A stretch of 60,753 nt of DNA from DAOPJM01 sp964490325 (GCA_964490325.1 CAZBBX010000011.1:1-60753); one strand, 5' to 3'. Numbered from the stretch's first letter, positions 42,670-51,353 are shown. The notes: a model not told the origin generated them from the letters alone. Numbers and translations: made by a program.

Positions 42670-44298
42670 ATGTTTACAGTGATTGGCGTGAAGTTCCGCA
42701 ACAGTGGACGAAGCTATTATTTTGATCCCCTCGATACCGACCCCGTCAAGGGCGACGGCGTGATCGTTGAGACCCAGCACGGCATGGAGTTTGGCGAGGT
42801 CGCGCAGCCCCGCTGCGAGGTCGAGGACGACAAGGTCGTCGAGCCGCTCAAGCCCATCATTCGGCTTGCCACCGACGACGACCGCCGTTCCCGCGATTTT
42901 TACCGCTCCAAGGAGAAGGAGGCGTACAGCCTCTGCCAAGAGAAGATCCGTCAGCACGGCTTGGACATGAAGCTGGTCGGCGCGGAATACAGCTTCAACG
43001 GTTCCAAGCTGGTGTTCTACTTCACCGCCAACGAACGCGTGGATTTCCGAAATTTGGTCAAGGATCTGGCGTTTCTTTTCAAGACGCGCATCGAGCTTCG
43101 ACAGATCGGCGTGCGCGATGAGGCCAACCTCTTGGGCGGACTCGGCCCCTGCGGCCGTCCCGTCTGCTGCAAGAGCTTTTTGGACGAGTTCCGCCCCGTC
43201 TCCATCAAGATGGCCAAGGAGCAGAACCTTTCCCTCAGCCCCACCAAGATCTCGGGGCTTTGCGGCAGGCTGATGTGCTGCCTGCAGTACGAGCAGGCGG
43301 CCTACGAATCCATGCGCAAGCTCATGCCGCGCACAGGCTCGCAGGTCGTCACGGTGGACGGCATCGGCACCGTGGTCGAGAACAACGCCATCACCGAGCG
43401 CACACGCGTGCGCATCACCGCCGAGGACGGCAGCATCGATGTGCGCAGCTATCCCTATACGCACATTGCCCCCGCCGACCAGCCCCTGCCCGAGATCGCC
43501 AGAGTGGAGGCCGAACAGGCCGCCAAGCAGCGCGAGGAGGAAGGCGTCCGTTTCGATGCGCATACGCCGCAAAGAGCGCCTCGCCCCCGCGGCGGTCGTC
43601 CGCAGGGCAGTGCCGCACCCGCACAGGGCGAGGTGAACGCCGCAGCTCCCCGCGCACCGCGCAGCCGCGGCAACAGAGCGCCCTCGCCCACGGAGACCCC
43701 TGCGGCAACAGTCCCCGCAAGGGACGCGGCAGGCAGAAACACCCGCCGTCCGTCCGCAGCTCCCGCACAGGGTGCAGGCGCAGATACGTCTGCGGCAACA
43801 GCCCCCGCAAGGGACGCGGCAGGCAGAAACACTCGCCGTCCGTCCGCAGCTCCCGCGCAGCCTGCAAACGCGCAAAACGGCGCTGCGGAGGAGGAACCCT
43901 TCCGCTTTGACACCCGTCCCGCTCCGGATCGCAATCGCAATCGGGGTCGCGGCGGCAATCGCGGCGGCGCAGGCGGCGCAAGACCGTCTTCTTCGGAGAC
44001 CGCAGCAAAGCAGCCGCAAAAGGGGCAGACGGCGCAAAGCGATGCCGTGCGGCAGAATGACGCTGCAAAGGCCAACGCACCGCAGGCAAGACCTGCTCAA
44101 AACGAGAATAGACGGCAGGACGCAAACGCACAGCAAGCGCCGGCGGCAAGACCCGCGCAGGGTGCTGAAAACAGCGCAGCGGCAGGCGGCGCGGCAAAGC
44201 CCCGTTCCGGCGGCGGCCGCAACAATCGCCGCAGCTACGGCCCGCGCAGCTTCAAGCAGCCCGTTGCCTCCCTCGACAAGCCCGACCCAAAGGCGTAA
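42670..44298 (+). CDS. ricT: RicT (YaaT, PSP1 domain) with long RG-rich tail
   Basis: 542 residues. The first 280 are a full RicT/PSP1 protein, with the Fe-S cysteines in GPCGRPVCCKSF and GLCGRLMCCLQYE. In Bacillus, RicT works with RicA and RicF to adjust RNase Y specificity and influence Spo0A phosphorylation. The remaining 250 or so residues are an unusual Ala/Pro/Arg/Gln-rich tail with repeats of ARDAAGRNTRRPSAAPAQ and an RGG-like stretch (NRNRGRGGNRGGAGG). Such a tail could bind RNA; this is inference. The usual family length is about 280-300. Confidence 0.9.
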   Translation: MFTVIGVKFRNSGRSYYFDPLDTDPVKGDGVIVETQHGMEFGEVAQPRCEVEDDKVVEPLKPIIRLATDDDRRSRDFYRSKEKEAYSLCQEKIRQHGLDMKLVGAEYSFNGSKLVFYFTANERVDFRNLVKDLAFLFKTRIELRQIGVRDEANLLGGLGPCGRPVCCKSFLDEFRPVSIKMAKEQNLSLSPTKISGLCGRLMCCLQYEQAAYESMRKLMPRTGSQVVTVDGIGTVVENNAITERTRVRITAEDGSIDVRSYPYTHIAPADQPLPEIARVEAEQAAKQREEEGVRFDAHTPQRAPRPRGGRPQGSAAPAQGEVNAAAPRAPRSRGNRAPSPTETPAATVPARDAAGRNTRRPSAAPAQGAGADTSAATAPARDAAGRNTRRPSAAPAQPANAQNGAAEEEPFRFDTRPAPDRNRNRGRGGNRGGAGGARPSSSETAAKQPQKGQTAQSDAVRQNDAAKANAPQARPAQNENRRQDANAQQAPAARPAQGAENSAAAGGAAKPRSGGGRNNRRSYGPRSFKQPVASLDKPDPKA

Positions 44299-44672
44299 TA
44301 TCTGTCCGCAAAGCGGACGGAAATGAAATATCCTTCGGATGTGAAAGAATCGCCTGCGGCTATTATGAAATTTGATGCTGCTGCATCAAGAGAAATAAAT
44401 TAGATCCCTATACGGTCGCGATTCACCGCTTCCGCAAGGGATCTGTTTTATTTAGGCAACTTTGCTCCACAAAGCAACCCGAACTGTTCGCTGTCCACTG
44501 TCCACTGTCCACTGTCGACTGTTACTGGCGGTTCGGCGGGCGGATACCATCCGCCCGCCATGCCCGCGCGACCGTCGTTCTCTCCTCCCTGCCGCCTGTC
44601 CTTTTTCGCCTGCCCTGCAATTTTCGCCATAGCGGCGCGAAAAGTCGCATAGACTGGGGCGGAGGTGCAACG
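44299..44672. other. Intergenic region with repeat remnant, terminator and 8-base tandem repeat
   Basis: 44299-44400 contains mini-hairpins separated by TGAAAT, an inverted relative of 41170-41388. 44402-44448 is a terminator. 44491-44522 is a short tandem repeat of CTGTCCAC. The remainder, to the ATG at 44673, holds nothing recognisable. Confidence 0.55.
44402..44450 (+). terminator. ricT terminator
   Basis: AGATCCCT (44402-44409) pairs with AGGGATCT (44437-44444), followed by a T-rich stretch. Confidence 0.7.
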
Positions 44673-45200
44673 ATGCGTGTGGAAACTTGGCATATCGTGG
44701 GCGCGCTTTTCACCTTGATCGTGGGGACGGCGCTGCATTTTGTCTATCAATGGAGCGGCCGCAGCCCTCTTGTTGCGCCCTTTGCGGCGGTCAACGAAAG
44801 CGTATTTGAGCACTTGAAGCTGCTTGCCGTTCCGATGCTTGTCGAAAGCCTTGTGGAGGCGTTGGTCTACGGCAGGGACTTGCCGAACTTTTGGGCTGTT
44901 CGGCTGCTTTCCATCCTGATCGGCATGGCCTTCATCACAACGGCGTTCTACACCTACAGCGGCGCGCTTGGCCATAGTGTTGTGTTTGTGGATATCCTGC
45001 TGTTCGTGCTGGGCGTGCTTGGCGCGTACGCGTTCAGCCTGTACGCCTTGGGCACGGCGTGCTGCAGCTCACCTGCCGCCAATATTGCGGCGCGCATCGG
45101 TCTGACGCTTCTGGCGCTCACGATCCTTGTGTGCAGCTTTTATCCCCCGCACATCGCGCTTTTTCAAGATCCCATCAACGGAACATTCGGCGCAAAATAG
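44673..45200 (+). CDS. DUF6512-like integral membrane protein
   Basis: 175 residues with five hydrophobic helices. The segment HFVYQWSGRSPLVAPFAAVNESVFEHLKL near residue 20 matches the conserved start of small clostridial membrane proteins that I associate with DUF6512. Function unknown. ATG 44673 has GGCGGAGG upstream. It stands alone between ricT and a DnaA-box-containing intergenic region. Confidence 0.75.
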   Translation: MRVETWHIVGALFTLIVGTALHFVYQWSGRSPLVAPFAAVNESVFEHLKLLAVPMLVESLVEALVYGRDLPNFWAVRLLSILIGMAFITTAFYTYSGALGHSVVFVDILLFVLGVLGAYAFSLYALGTACCSSPAANIAARIGLTLLALTILVCSFYPPHIALFQDPINGTFGAK

Positions 45201-45359
45201 CGGGGTATACCACCGTTTTGGAGGCGGCTGCGCGGGTCGCAATGCGACAAAAACACGCATAAAGTCTTATAAATTGGACTGTGCAAAGGACGCCCGCAGG
45301 GGCGGAAAGATCGACTTTTGAATATTCATTCCTTCAAAATCTGGTGCATGTTTGCATAT

Positions 45360-45440
45360 CAATCCACCTAATCCACAGAGTTATCCACCCTTTTGGAGCG
45401 CAAGAATCCTCTTTTTTCCACTTTTCCACCGTTTCCACCA
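45360..45440. promoter_or_regulatory. DnaA-box cluster 3
   Basis: TAATCCACA (45369-45377), TTATCCACC (45381-45389), TTTTCCAC (about 45415-45422), TTTTCCACC (about 45422-45430) and TTTCCACC (about 45432-45439), all in the same orientation, in an AT-rich context. Confidence 0.6.
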
Positions 45441-45639
45441 CCTGTATATGCGGAATAGTCTCGGTGAATACACAATGAATAATTCACAAATTATTAATAT
45501 GTACTTCATGACTTGTCCATCTTTGCACTTACCCCGAAACGACCTCGCCGCGAGGCAGCCTGCGGGCAAAGAACGAGAGCAGGCACAAGTCCGCGCCGCC
45601 GTGGAGGCGATCTAAAACGCTGCAAAACGCGACCGATAC

Positions 45640-45669
45640 AAAAAAGGAAGCCGCACGAAACAGACTTCC
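45640..45669 (-). terminator. Terminator of the ThiT-DUF3006 operon
   Basis: GGAAG (45646-45650) pairs with CTTCC (45665-45669). On the minus strand six T follow. Confidence 0.7.
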
Positions 45670-45705
45670 GTTTTCTTTGTGGAGGATCGTTGGGCAACCC
45701 TGCCG

Positions 45706-45927
45706 CTATTGCTCGGTCGTATTGGGTCGGTTGCGAAACAGATGAAAAGCGCGAGCGCGCAGGGAAGCGCGCCGTTCAGCGGTAGCCGCGGCGTCAACGA
45801 CGACGTTCAGCACGTCCCCCTCCATGCAGCCCTCGTCCAACGCGGTACGCAGCAGAGGAAAGGTCTGCCCCGCCGCCGTTTCGATCACCGCCATTTCGCC
45901 TTCAAAGCGGTCGATGCGCCATACCAT
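45706..45927 (-). CDS. DUF3006 family protein
   Basis: 73 residues matching the small DUF3006 family (WRIDRFEGEMAVIETAAGQTFPLLRTAL, EGDVLNVVVD). No signal or membrane segment; function unknown. Starts four bases after the ThiT stop, so it belongs to the TPP-controlled transcript. Confidence 0.8.
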   Translation of the reverse strand: MVWRIDRFEGEMAVIETAAGQTFPLLRTALDEGCMEGDVLNVVVDAAATAERRASLRARAFHLFRNRPNTTEQ

Positions 45928-45931
45928 GCTT

Positions 45932-46615
45932 TCAGCCTCCGATCTTGTTTTTCTTCAGTATAACAGAAAGCGGAATGGAAAGCAAAATACAGATCAAAAG
46001 ATCCACGCCCAAATAGGCGCCGTTGTAGGCAAGGGCATACACAAAAGCGTTCATGCCTTCAGGCGCCCAGGAGCCGAAGAACAGCCAGCCCGAAAGGATG
46101 TGGCAGATCATGCGTCCCACGCCGCCGATGAGGGAGCCGAGCTGCAAATTTTTGACCGTGCCCGCCAAGCCCAGCATCATAAACGCCAGCGGGTAATCCA
46201 GTATCACCTGCGCCCAGTGGTAGATCTCGGGCTTTTGAATGAACTGCAGCAGACCGTACGCCAAGCCTGCAACAAGGCCTGCACGCCAGCCGTAACGGTT
46301 GGAGAAGTAGAACAGGGGCAGCATGGAGCAAAGGGTGATGCTGCCGCCCATCGGCATGGAGAACAGCTTGACATAGGACAGCACAAAGGACAGCGCCAAG
46401 CACAGGCCGCCTTGGATGAGCGCCTGGGTGGTGAACAGCCGCTTGTCCTTCTTTTCAAGGGCGGTCTTGTCGGCGGCGGGTTCGGCGGCAGCCTTTTTGC
46501 GCTTGTTCCGAAGGACAAGGATCAGCACGAGGCAGACGACGGCCACCGCCGCCGCAATGCCGATCCACAGCCATTGCGCTGCGGTCAGTTCTTGGAATTT
46601 TTTGATCAGATACAT
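45932..46615 (-). CDS. thiT: Thiamine ECF transporter S component (ThiT) with extra N-terminal helix
   Basis: 227-residue membrane protein. From about residue 60 it is ThiT-like: about six helices, PMGGSITLCSMLPLFYFSNRYG, and LQFIQKPEIYHWAQVILDYPLAF, whose aromatic/acidic residues form the thiamine site in this family. The first 55 residues add one membrane helix and a charged Lys/Ala/Glu linker not found in standard ThiT (about 190 residues). A TPP riboswitch and terminator precede it. The energising EcfAAT module is not in the window. Confidence 0.88.
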   Translation of the reverse strand: MYLIKKFQELTAAQWLWIGIAAAVAVVCLVLILVLRNKRKKAAAEPAADKTALEKKDKRLFTTQALIQGGLCLALSFVLSYVKLFSMPMGGSITLCSMLPLFYFSNRYGWRAGLVAGLAYGLLQFIQKPEIYHWAQVILDYPLAFMMLGLAGTVKNLQLGSLIGGVGRMICHILSGWLFFGSWAPEGMNAFVYALAYNGAYLGVDLLICILLSIPLSVILKKNKIGG

Positions 46616-46638
46616 CTTTTTCCCTCCCATATTGGGGC

Positions 46639-46670
46639 AAAAAAACAGCCTTTCCCGTCGGATAAGGCTG
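46639..46670 (-). terminator. Riboswitch-controlled terminator
   Basis: CAGCCTT (46646-46652) pairs with AAGGCTG (46664-46670); on the minus strand seven T follow. It lies between the TPP aptamer and thiT, the usual attenuation layout. Confidence 0.85.
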
Positions 46671-46681
46671 CTTGGCATTCG

Positions 46682-46756
46682 GCTTACGCTTCCTACGATG
46701 GCATTACCCAACAGGTTCAAAGGGTGCTTCTCAGTCTTTCGACGCCCCTGCGTTGC
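46682..46756 (-). promoter_or_regulatory. TPP (thiamine pyrophosphate) riboswitch
   Basis: On the minus strand the conserved CTGAGA, ACCC, TGAACCTG and GGGTAATGCCATCGTAGG elements occur in order. With thiamine pyrophosphate bound it should promote the terminator at 46639-46670 and shut off thiT. Confidence 0.93.
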
Positions 46757-46760
46757 CCCT

Positions 46761-46789
46761 ATCATAGCGCCGATCGCCCCTTCTGTCAA
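46761..46789 (-). promoter_or_regulatory. Promoter of the TPP riboswitch / thiT transcript
   Basis: Minus strand: TTGACA (46784-46789), 17-base spacer, TATGAT (46761-46766). Confidence 0.8.
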
Positions 46790-46881
46790 GCGGACTTGTC
46801 CCGAAAAAAGCAGCGGCTTTATGACGGAGCTGCGCGCCTGCCGCCGAGCGCCGCCGCATTTTGAACTTTTTCTCCCGACGA

Positions 46882-46910
46882 TTGCAAACACGCGGCGGGG
46901 CGTGTACAAT
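46882..46910 (+). promoter_or_regulatory. Promoter of the propeller-protein gene, predicted leaderless
   Basis: TTGCAA (46882-46887), 17-base spacer, TACAAT (46905-46910), then six bases to GTG 46917. Confidence 0.6.
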
Positions 46911-46916
46911 AAAGAG

Positions 46917-48110
46917 GTGAAACATGAGGAAAAACGCTACAGTTCAACAAACGGGGGACGGCGTGGGCTGAAGGGCTCCCGCTTCTATCCCCTGCTGCGC
47001 ATCCTTGCCTGCCTTGTCCTTTTGGCGGCGGGCATAGGCGCGCTGTGGCACTTCGGCCTGCCCTTTGCGCGTTCGCTCTTTGCGGGGGAGCCGGACTTTT
47101 CCTGCCTTGGGATCAAGCCTTCCGCAAGTCCCTCGCCGACCGCCACGGCGGAGCCTTCCCCCACGCCCGTCTTGGGTGCGGAGCATCGGCTTTACGGCGT
47201 GGATCTTGCCGCCGAGCAGACGGAGTTAGTGCTTGCCGCCTACCAGTACGTTACGGACTTTTCCGTTGGGGAGGGCAAGCTGGTGCTTGCCGCCGGCAAC
47301 TACACGCAGGACGGCACCGCCGCCTTCACCCGCGTGGTGCTGTACGACCTTTCCACAGGCGTCAGCGAGTATCTTTCCCCGCCCCTGCAGTACAAGAGCA
47401 TCCGCTATCCCTGCTTGAGCGAGGACTATCTTGTCTATCTGGACGCGACTGCCGACGGCGGCGGCCGCGTGATGGCGTACTCGCGGACGGACGGCACGAG
47501 CCGTCTTCTCAAGACCGTCCACGCGGGACTGCCGCGCCTGAGCCTGTATGCGCACTACGTCTGCTTTACGGAGCGCACAGGCAGCAGCCGCGACAAGCTG
47601 TTTTTGATCGACGTCGCCACAGGCGAGAGCGTCACCCTCTGCATCTACGACAACAGCAGCTTCGGCCTGTCCGCCCCCTGCATGGCGGATGGTCTGTTGG
47701 TCTATGCCGACAACACGGGAAAGCTGATCCGCCTTGACCTGTCAAGCGGCAAGAGCAGCGCCTTGGACACGGGGCTGTATGTGCACGACCCCAAGACGGT
47801 CGGCGGAAACGTGGCGTTCATCAGCGGCAACCACGGCTATGACAGCGATCTGTACTACCTGCCCGCAGGTGAGAACATGCCCCGCCTTGTGGCGACAGGC
47901 GTGGTGGACTTCGCCATGGGCAACGGCTTTTTAGCCTACAGCGTGGACGAAAAGACCTACATTTGGTTTGCGGACGACGGGGCGACCTTCTGCATCACGC
48001 GGGGGGAGGAGAAGTCCCAGCTCTTGGCGGCAGGCGGGGACTACTGCGTATGGATGGACGTGAGCTGGCGGGACAAGGACATCCCCGAGTTCATGCGGGT
48101 CACGGACTGA
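46917..48110 (+). CDS. Membrane-anchored beta-propeller-like protein
   Basis: 397 residues. A basic cytoplasmic start, one membrane helix (LLRILACLVLLAAGIGALWHF), a Pro/Thr/Ala linker, then repeated YDLSTGVSEYL, LIDVATGESVTL, RLDLSSGKSSAL-type blades of a TolB-like propeller outside the cell. No enzyme motif seen. GTG 46917 is six bases after the -10 box. An ATG at 46924 with a better ribosome-binding position is in another frame and stops after 15 codons, so the in-frame GTG is the only workable start near the promoter. Confidence 0.75.
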   Translation: MKHEEKRYSSTNGGRRGLKGSRFYPLLRILACLVLLAAGIGALWHFGLPFARSLFAGEPDFSCLGIKPSASPSPTATAEPSPTPVLGAEHRLYGVDLAAEQTELVLAAYQYVTDFSVGEGKLVLAAGNYTQDGTAAFTRVVLYDLSTGVSEYLSPPLQYKSIRYPCLSEDYLVYLDATADGGGRVMAYSRTDGTSRLLKTVHAGLPRLSLYAHYVCFTERTGSSRDKLFLIDVATGESVTLCIYDNSSFGLSAPCMADGLLVYADNTGKLIRLDLSSGKSSALDTGLYVHDPKTVGGNVAFISGNHGYDSDLYYLPAGENMPRLVATGVVDFAMGNGFLAYSVDEKTYIWFADDGATFCITRGEEKSQLLAAGGDYCVWMDVSWRDKDIPEFMRVTD

Positions 48111-48140
48111 TACGCCTCTTAGGAGCGCAAAGGAGGGAAC

Positions 48141-49484
48141 ATGGCAAAGGATCAACTGAGCTATCGCTGCGGCGACTGTGGCTATCAAACGGCAAAATGG
48201 ATGGGCAAATGCCCGCAATGCGGCGCATGGAACACGCTGATCGAGGAGCGCCGCCTGCCCACGGCCGCCGCGGGTACAAGAAAACAAACGGAAAAGGCGG
48301 CAAGGCTGACCGAGATCCCCGCGGACAGCGAAACGCGTCTCCCTACGGGCATCGGCGAGCTGGACCGCGTGCTTGGCGGCGGCCTTATCGACGGCATGGT
48401 GGTGCTGCTTGGCGGCGACCCCGGCATCGGCAAGTCCACGCTGCTGCTGCAGGTCACGGACAGGCTGTCCGCCTACGGCACGGTGCTGTATGTTTCGGGC
48501 GAGGAGAGCAAGGCGCAGATCAAGCGCCGCGCAGCCCGTCTGCATGTGACGAGCGACCCCTACCTGTACTGCGAGACCTCGCTGGACGACGCCTTGGCGG
48601 AGGCGGAACGCTTAAACGCCCGCTTCCTCATCGTCGATTCGGTGCAGACCCTGCTTTGCGCCGCGGCCGAGACCGCCGCGGGAACGGTCACGCAGGTGCG
48701 CACCGTCACGACCGCGCTCACGCGCTACGCCAAGAGCACGGGCACCATCGTGTTCATCGTGGGACACGTCACCAAGGAAGGCGCCATTGCGGGGCCGAAG
48801 GTGCTGGAGCATATCGTGGACACGGTGCTGTACTTCGAGGGCGACCGCGCCGAGGGGCTGCGCCTGCTGCGCACCGAAAAGAACCGCTACGGCTCCACCA
48901 ACGAGATCGGCGTGTTCGACATGCGGGACGATGGGATGCACGAGGTGCAAAATCCCTCCGCGCTGTTCCTGTCGGGCAGCAACAGCGTCGGCTGCGCCGT
49001 CACCTGCGTGGTGGAGGGCTCGCGCCCCCTGCTTTTGGAGGTGCAGTCGCTGCTGTGCCCCACGCTGTACGGCAGTCCGCGCCGCACCGCCATCGGTCCC
49101 GATGTGGGACGCATCAACGTGCTGCTTGCCGTGCTGGAGCGCAAGGCGCATCTGCGCTTTTCGGATAAGGATGTGTACTGCAACATCGCGGGTCAGCTGC
49201 GCCTGTTCGACCGCAGCGCCGACCTTGCCATAGCGCTGTGCTTGGCGTCCTCCCTGCTGGACATCGCGCTGCCGCCGCATACCGCCGCCATCGGCGAGAT
49301 CGGCCTGACGGGGGAGGTGCGCGTGGCGTCCCGCATGGACGCAAGGGTCAACGAGTGCGTGCGTCTGGGCTATACCAACCTTCTTGTGCCAAAGCGCGCC
49401 TCCGTCAGCGTGACGGGAGCCACGCTCATCCCCGTGACGGACGTGTGCGAAGCGCTTGCCGCCGTGCTGACCAATAAGGGATAA
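48141..49484 (+). CDS. radA: DNA repair protein RadA/Sms
   Basis: 447-residue RecA-like helicase that promotes branch migration in recombination. N-terminal zinc finger (YRCGDCGYQTAKWMGKCPQCGAW), Walker A GGDPGIGKSTLLLQV, the RadA-specific KNRYGSTNEIGVFDM, and a C-terminal Lon-like domain (LTGEVR). ATG 48141 follows AAAGGAGG. It is 30 bases after the propeller gene and ends at terminator 49506-49528. Confidence 0.96.
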   Translation: MAKDQLSYRCGDCGYQTAKWMGKCPQCGAWNTLIEERRLPTAAAGTRKQTEKAARLTEIPADSETRLPTGIGELDRVLGGGLIDGMVVLLGGDPGIGKSTLLLQVTDRLSAYGTVLYVSGEESKAQIKRRAARLHVTSDPYLYCETSLDDALAEAERLNARFLIVDSVQTLLCAAAETAAGTVTQVRTVTTALTRYAKSTGTIVFIVGHVTKEGAIAGPKVLEHIVDTVLYFEGDRAEGLRLLRTEKNRYGSTNEIGVFDMRDDGMHEVQNPSALFLSGSNSVGCAVTCVVEGSRPLLLEVQSLLCPTLYGSPRRTAIGPDVGRINVLLAVLERKAHLRFSDKDVYCNIAGQLRLFDRSADLAIALCLASSLLDIALPPHTAAIGEIGLTGEVRVASRMDARVNECVRLGYTNLLVPKRASVSVTGATLIPVTDVCEALAAVLTNKG

Positions 49485-49505
49485 AAGAAAGCGAACAAAT
49501 ACAGG

Positions 49506-49528
49506 GCGCGGGCAACCGCGTCTTTTTT
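49506..49528 (+). terminator. radA terminator
   Basis: GCGCGG (49506-49511) pairs with CCGCGT (49516-49521, one wobble) around GCAA, followed by six T at 49523-49528. Confidence 0.75.
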
Positions 49529-49641
49529 AATGGAAGGGGCTTTGTAAAAGAGTAGACGGCGCAAAAAGAAAGCTATAAAGGCTACGATCGCGAAACGCAA
49601 GCATATAGCCTTGCACGTTCATGCGGCGGGGACAGCCCCAA

Positions 49642-49686
49642 CGCGCCAAGCGGCGCCTTCCACGGCGGGGAGGGCGTTTGCGGCGT
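49642..49686 (-). repeat. Exact 45-base copy of the ispE 3' coding end
   Basis: Identical to 50552-50596, which encodes the C-terminal ALPAVEGAAWRA region of IspE. The copy lies on the far side of the minisatellite, so the array is bracketed by the gene end and its copy, 910 bases apart. Confidence 0.88.
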
Positions 49687-50456
49687 TTCCCGAAGGCGCA
49701 ACACGCGGCGGGAAGGGCGTTTACGGCGTTTTCAAAAGGCGCCACGCGGCAACGGATCGGGTGGCACAGTGGGTACAGCGTTTATCGAAGGCGCAATACG
49801 CGGCAGCGCGGCAGGACGCGGTGCGGCGTTTTTCGAAGGTACAACACGCGGTGACGAGGCAGGGTGCAGCGTTTATCGAAGGCGCAATACGAGGCAGCGC
49901 GGCAGGATGCGGCGTTTTCCAAAGGCGCAGCACGCGGTGGCAGGATGCGGCGTTTCCCAAAGGCGCAATACGCGGCGGCAGGATGCGGCGTTTCCCGAAG
50001 GCGCCACGCGGCGGCGAATCGGGCGGCACAGTGGGTGCAGCGTTTATCGAAGGCGCAATACGCGGCGGCAGGATGCGGCGTTTCCCAAAGGCGCAATACG
50101 CGGCAGCGGGACGCGGTGCGGCGTTTCCCGAAGACGCAACACGCGGCAGCGCGGCAGAGTGCAGCGTTTTCCAAAGGCGCAACACGCGGCGGCGAATCGG
50201 GCGGTGCGGCGTTTCCCGAAGGCGCCACGCGGCGGCGGATCGGGCGGCAAAGTGGGCGCAGCGTTTATCGAAGGCGCAATACGCGGCGGCAGGATGCGGC
50301 GTTTCCCGAAGGTGCAACACGCGGTGGCGCGGCAGAGTGCAGCGTTTTCCAAAGGCGCAACACGCGGCGGCGAATCGGGCGGTGCGGCGTTTCCCGAAGA
50401 CGCAACACGCGGCAGCGTGGCAGGGTGCAGCGTTTCCCGAAGGCGCAACACGCGGC
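49683..50456. repeat. Minisatellite of about 18 units downstream of ispE
   Basis: The core GCGTTTCCCGAAGGCGCAA plus ACACGCGGC (some copies ATC for CCC with AATACGC) begins near 49683, 49726, 49778, 49826, 49869, 49912, 49950, 49988, 50040, 50078, 50121, 50164, 50209, 50261, 50299, 50342, 50387 and 50430. Spacings fall in a few sizes (38, 43, 45, 48 and 52 bases). On the minus strand many units read CC-TTCG-GG inside GCGT/ACGC, a potential UUCG-tetraloop hairpin. Confidence 0.85.
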
Positions 50457-50531
50457 AGCGCGGCAGTCCCAACGCGCCAAGCGGCGCTGTTGTGAACGCG
50501 CAAACGGCGGGGTGCTATGTGAAAAAGCCCG

Positions 50532-51353
50532 TCAGATCGCTTGGCAGAGGGCGCGCCAAGCGGCGCCTTCCACGGCGGGGAGGGCGTTTGCGGCGTCCTG
50601 CTCACTTGCGAACAGGCCAAAGACGGTCGAGCCGCTGCCCGTCATGGACGCTGCCAAGGCGCCCGCCTCCAATAAATTATTCTTCAGCACACCGATCTCG
50701 GGGAGCAGCGCCACGGCGGGATCCTCCAACACGTTGTCGACCAGACCCGCCAACATCTTTAGATCCCCCTTGCCGACCGCTTCCAGCGCCCGCAGCGTTG
50801 CCACGCGGCGGCGGGGCAGTCCCAACGCGCCAAACAGCGCCCTTGTGGACACACCCTCCGTGGGCTTGGCCAGCACAAAGTACAGCGGCAGGCCGCGGTG
50901 AATGGGCGTTAGGATCTCGCCCACGCCCTCGGCGCGCTGCGTGCCGCCCCGCAGGCAGAAGGGGACGTCCGCGCCCACCTGCAGCGCGATACTGTACAGC
51001 GTTCGTTCGTCCGCCATGCGGTGGAGCTTTTGTAAGCCCCGCAGCAGCGCCGCGGCGTCCGCGCTGCCGCCGCCAAGACCCGCCTCCAAGGGCAGGCGCT
51101 TGATCAGGTGCACATGGCAGCCGCAGCCCGTTTCCTGCTTGTACAGCGCGGCGGCCTTGGTCAGGGTGTTCTCCGCAGGAAGCGGCACCCCCGATACCGT
51201 CACCTGCACATCCCGCGCCTTTTCGATGTTCAGGCTGTCGTACACATCCACGGTCTGCATCAGCGAGTCGATGGCGTGATACCCGTCCGCCCGCTTATAC
51301 AGCACACCCAGCGTTAGATTCAGTTTGGCATACGCCCGTTCGGTCACAAGCAT
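50532..51353 (-). CDS. ispE: 4-diphosphocytidyl-2-C-methyl-D-erythritol kinase
   Basis: 273-residue GHMP kinase of the non-mevalonate isoprenoid pathway. Motifs: AYAKLNLTLGVLYKRADGYHAID at the N-terminus, ATP loop LPLEAGLGGGSADAAALLRGL, and SMTGSGSTVFGLF. ATG 51353 has GGAAGTG upstream; an in-frame TTG at 51368 is an alternative. It follows the leucine-rich-repeat gene by five bases. A minisatellite and a copy of its own 3' end lie downstream. Confidence 0.94.
   Translation of the reverse strand: MLVTERAYAKLNLTLGVLYKRADGYHAIDSLMQTVDVYDSLNIEKARDVQVTVSGVPLPAENTLTKAAALYKQETGCGCHVHLIKRLPLEAGLGGGSADAAALLRGLQKLHRMADERTLYSIALQVGADVPFCLRGGTQRAEGVGEILTPIHRGLPLYFVLAKPTEGVSTRALFGALGLPRRRVATLRALEAVGKGDLKMLAGLVDNVLEDPAVALLPEIGVLKNNLLEAGALAASMTGSGSTVFGLFASEQDAANALPAVEGAAWRALCQAI

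Larger units (their letters stand above)
45201..45705. other. Long intergenic region with a third DnaA-box cluster
   Basis: 505 bases without a supported gene. 45360-45440 is rich in DnaA-box-like sites. Several short frames cross it, none with a plausible start or protein. 45640-45669 is the terminator of the minus-strand ThiT operon. The rest shows nothing clear. Confidence 0.6.
49485..50531. other. 1-kb non-coding region occupied by a minisatellite
   Basis: Between radA and ispE. Holds the radA terminator, a copy of part of ispE (49642-49686) and the repeat array (49683-50456). Long open frames exist in several phases on both strands, but only because the GC-rich repeat contains no stops; unit lengths are not multiples of three and no ribosome binding sites are present. 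Confidence 0.7.

Noticed and set aside
46924..46971. ATG start for the propeller gene
   Set aside because: It is in a different frame and stops after about 15 codons; the long frame begins at GTG 46917.
49683..50456. CRISPR array
   Set aside because: Repeats vary, the short spacers recur among units, and no cas gene is near. It is a minisatellite.
49611..51103. Long open frames of 294-444 codons over the minisatellite
   Set aside because: They exist in several phases on both strands because the GC-rich unit lacks stops, have no ribosome binding sites, and unit length is not a multiple of three.
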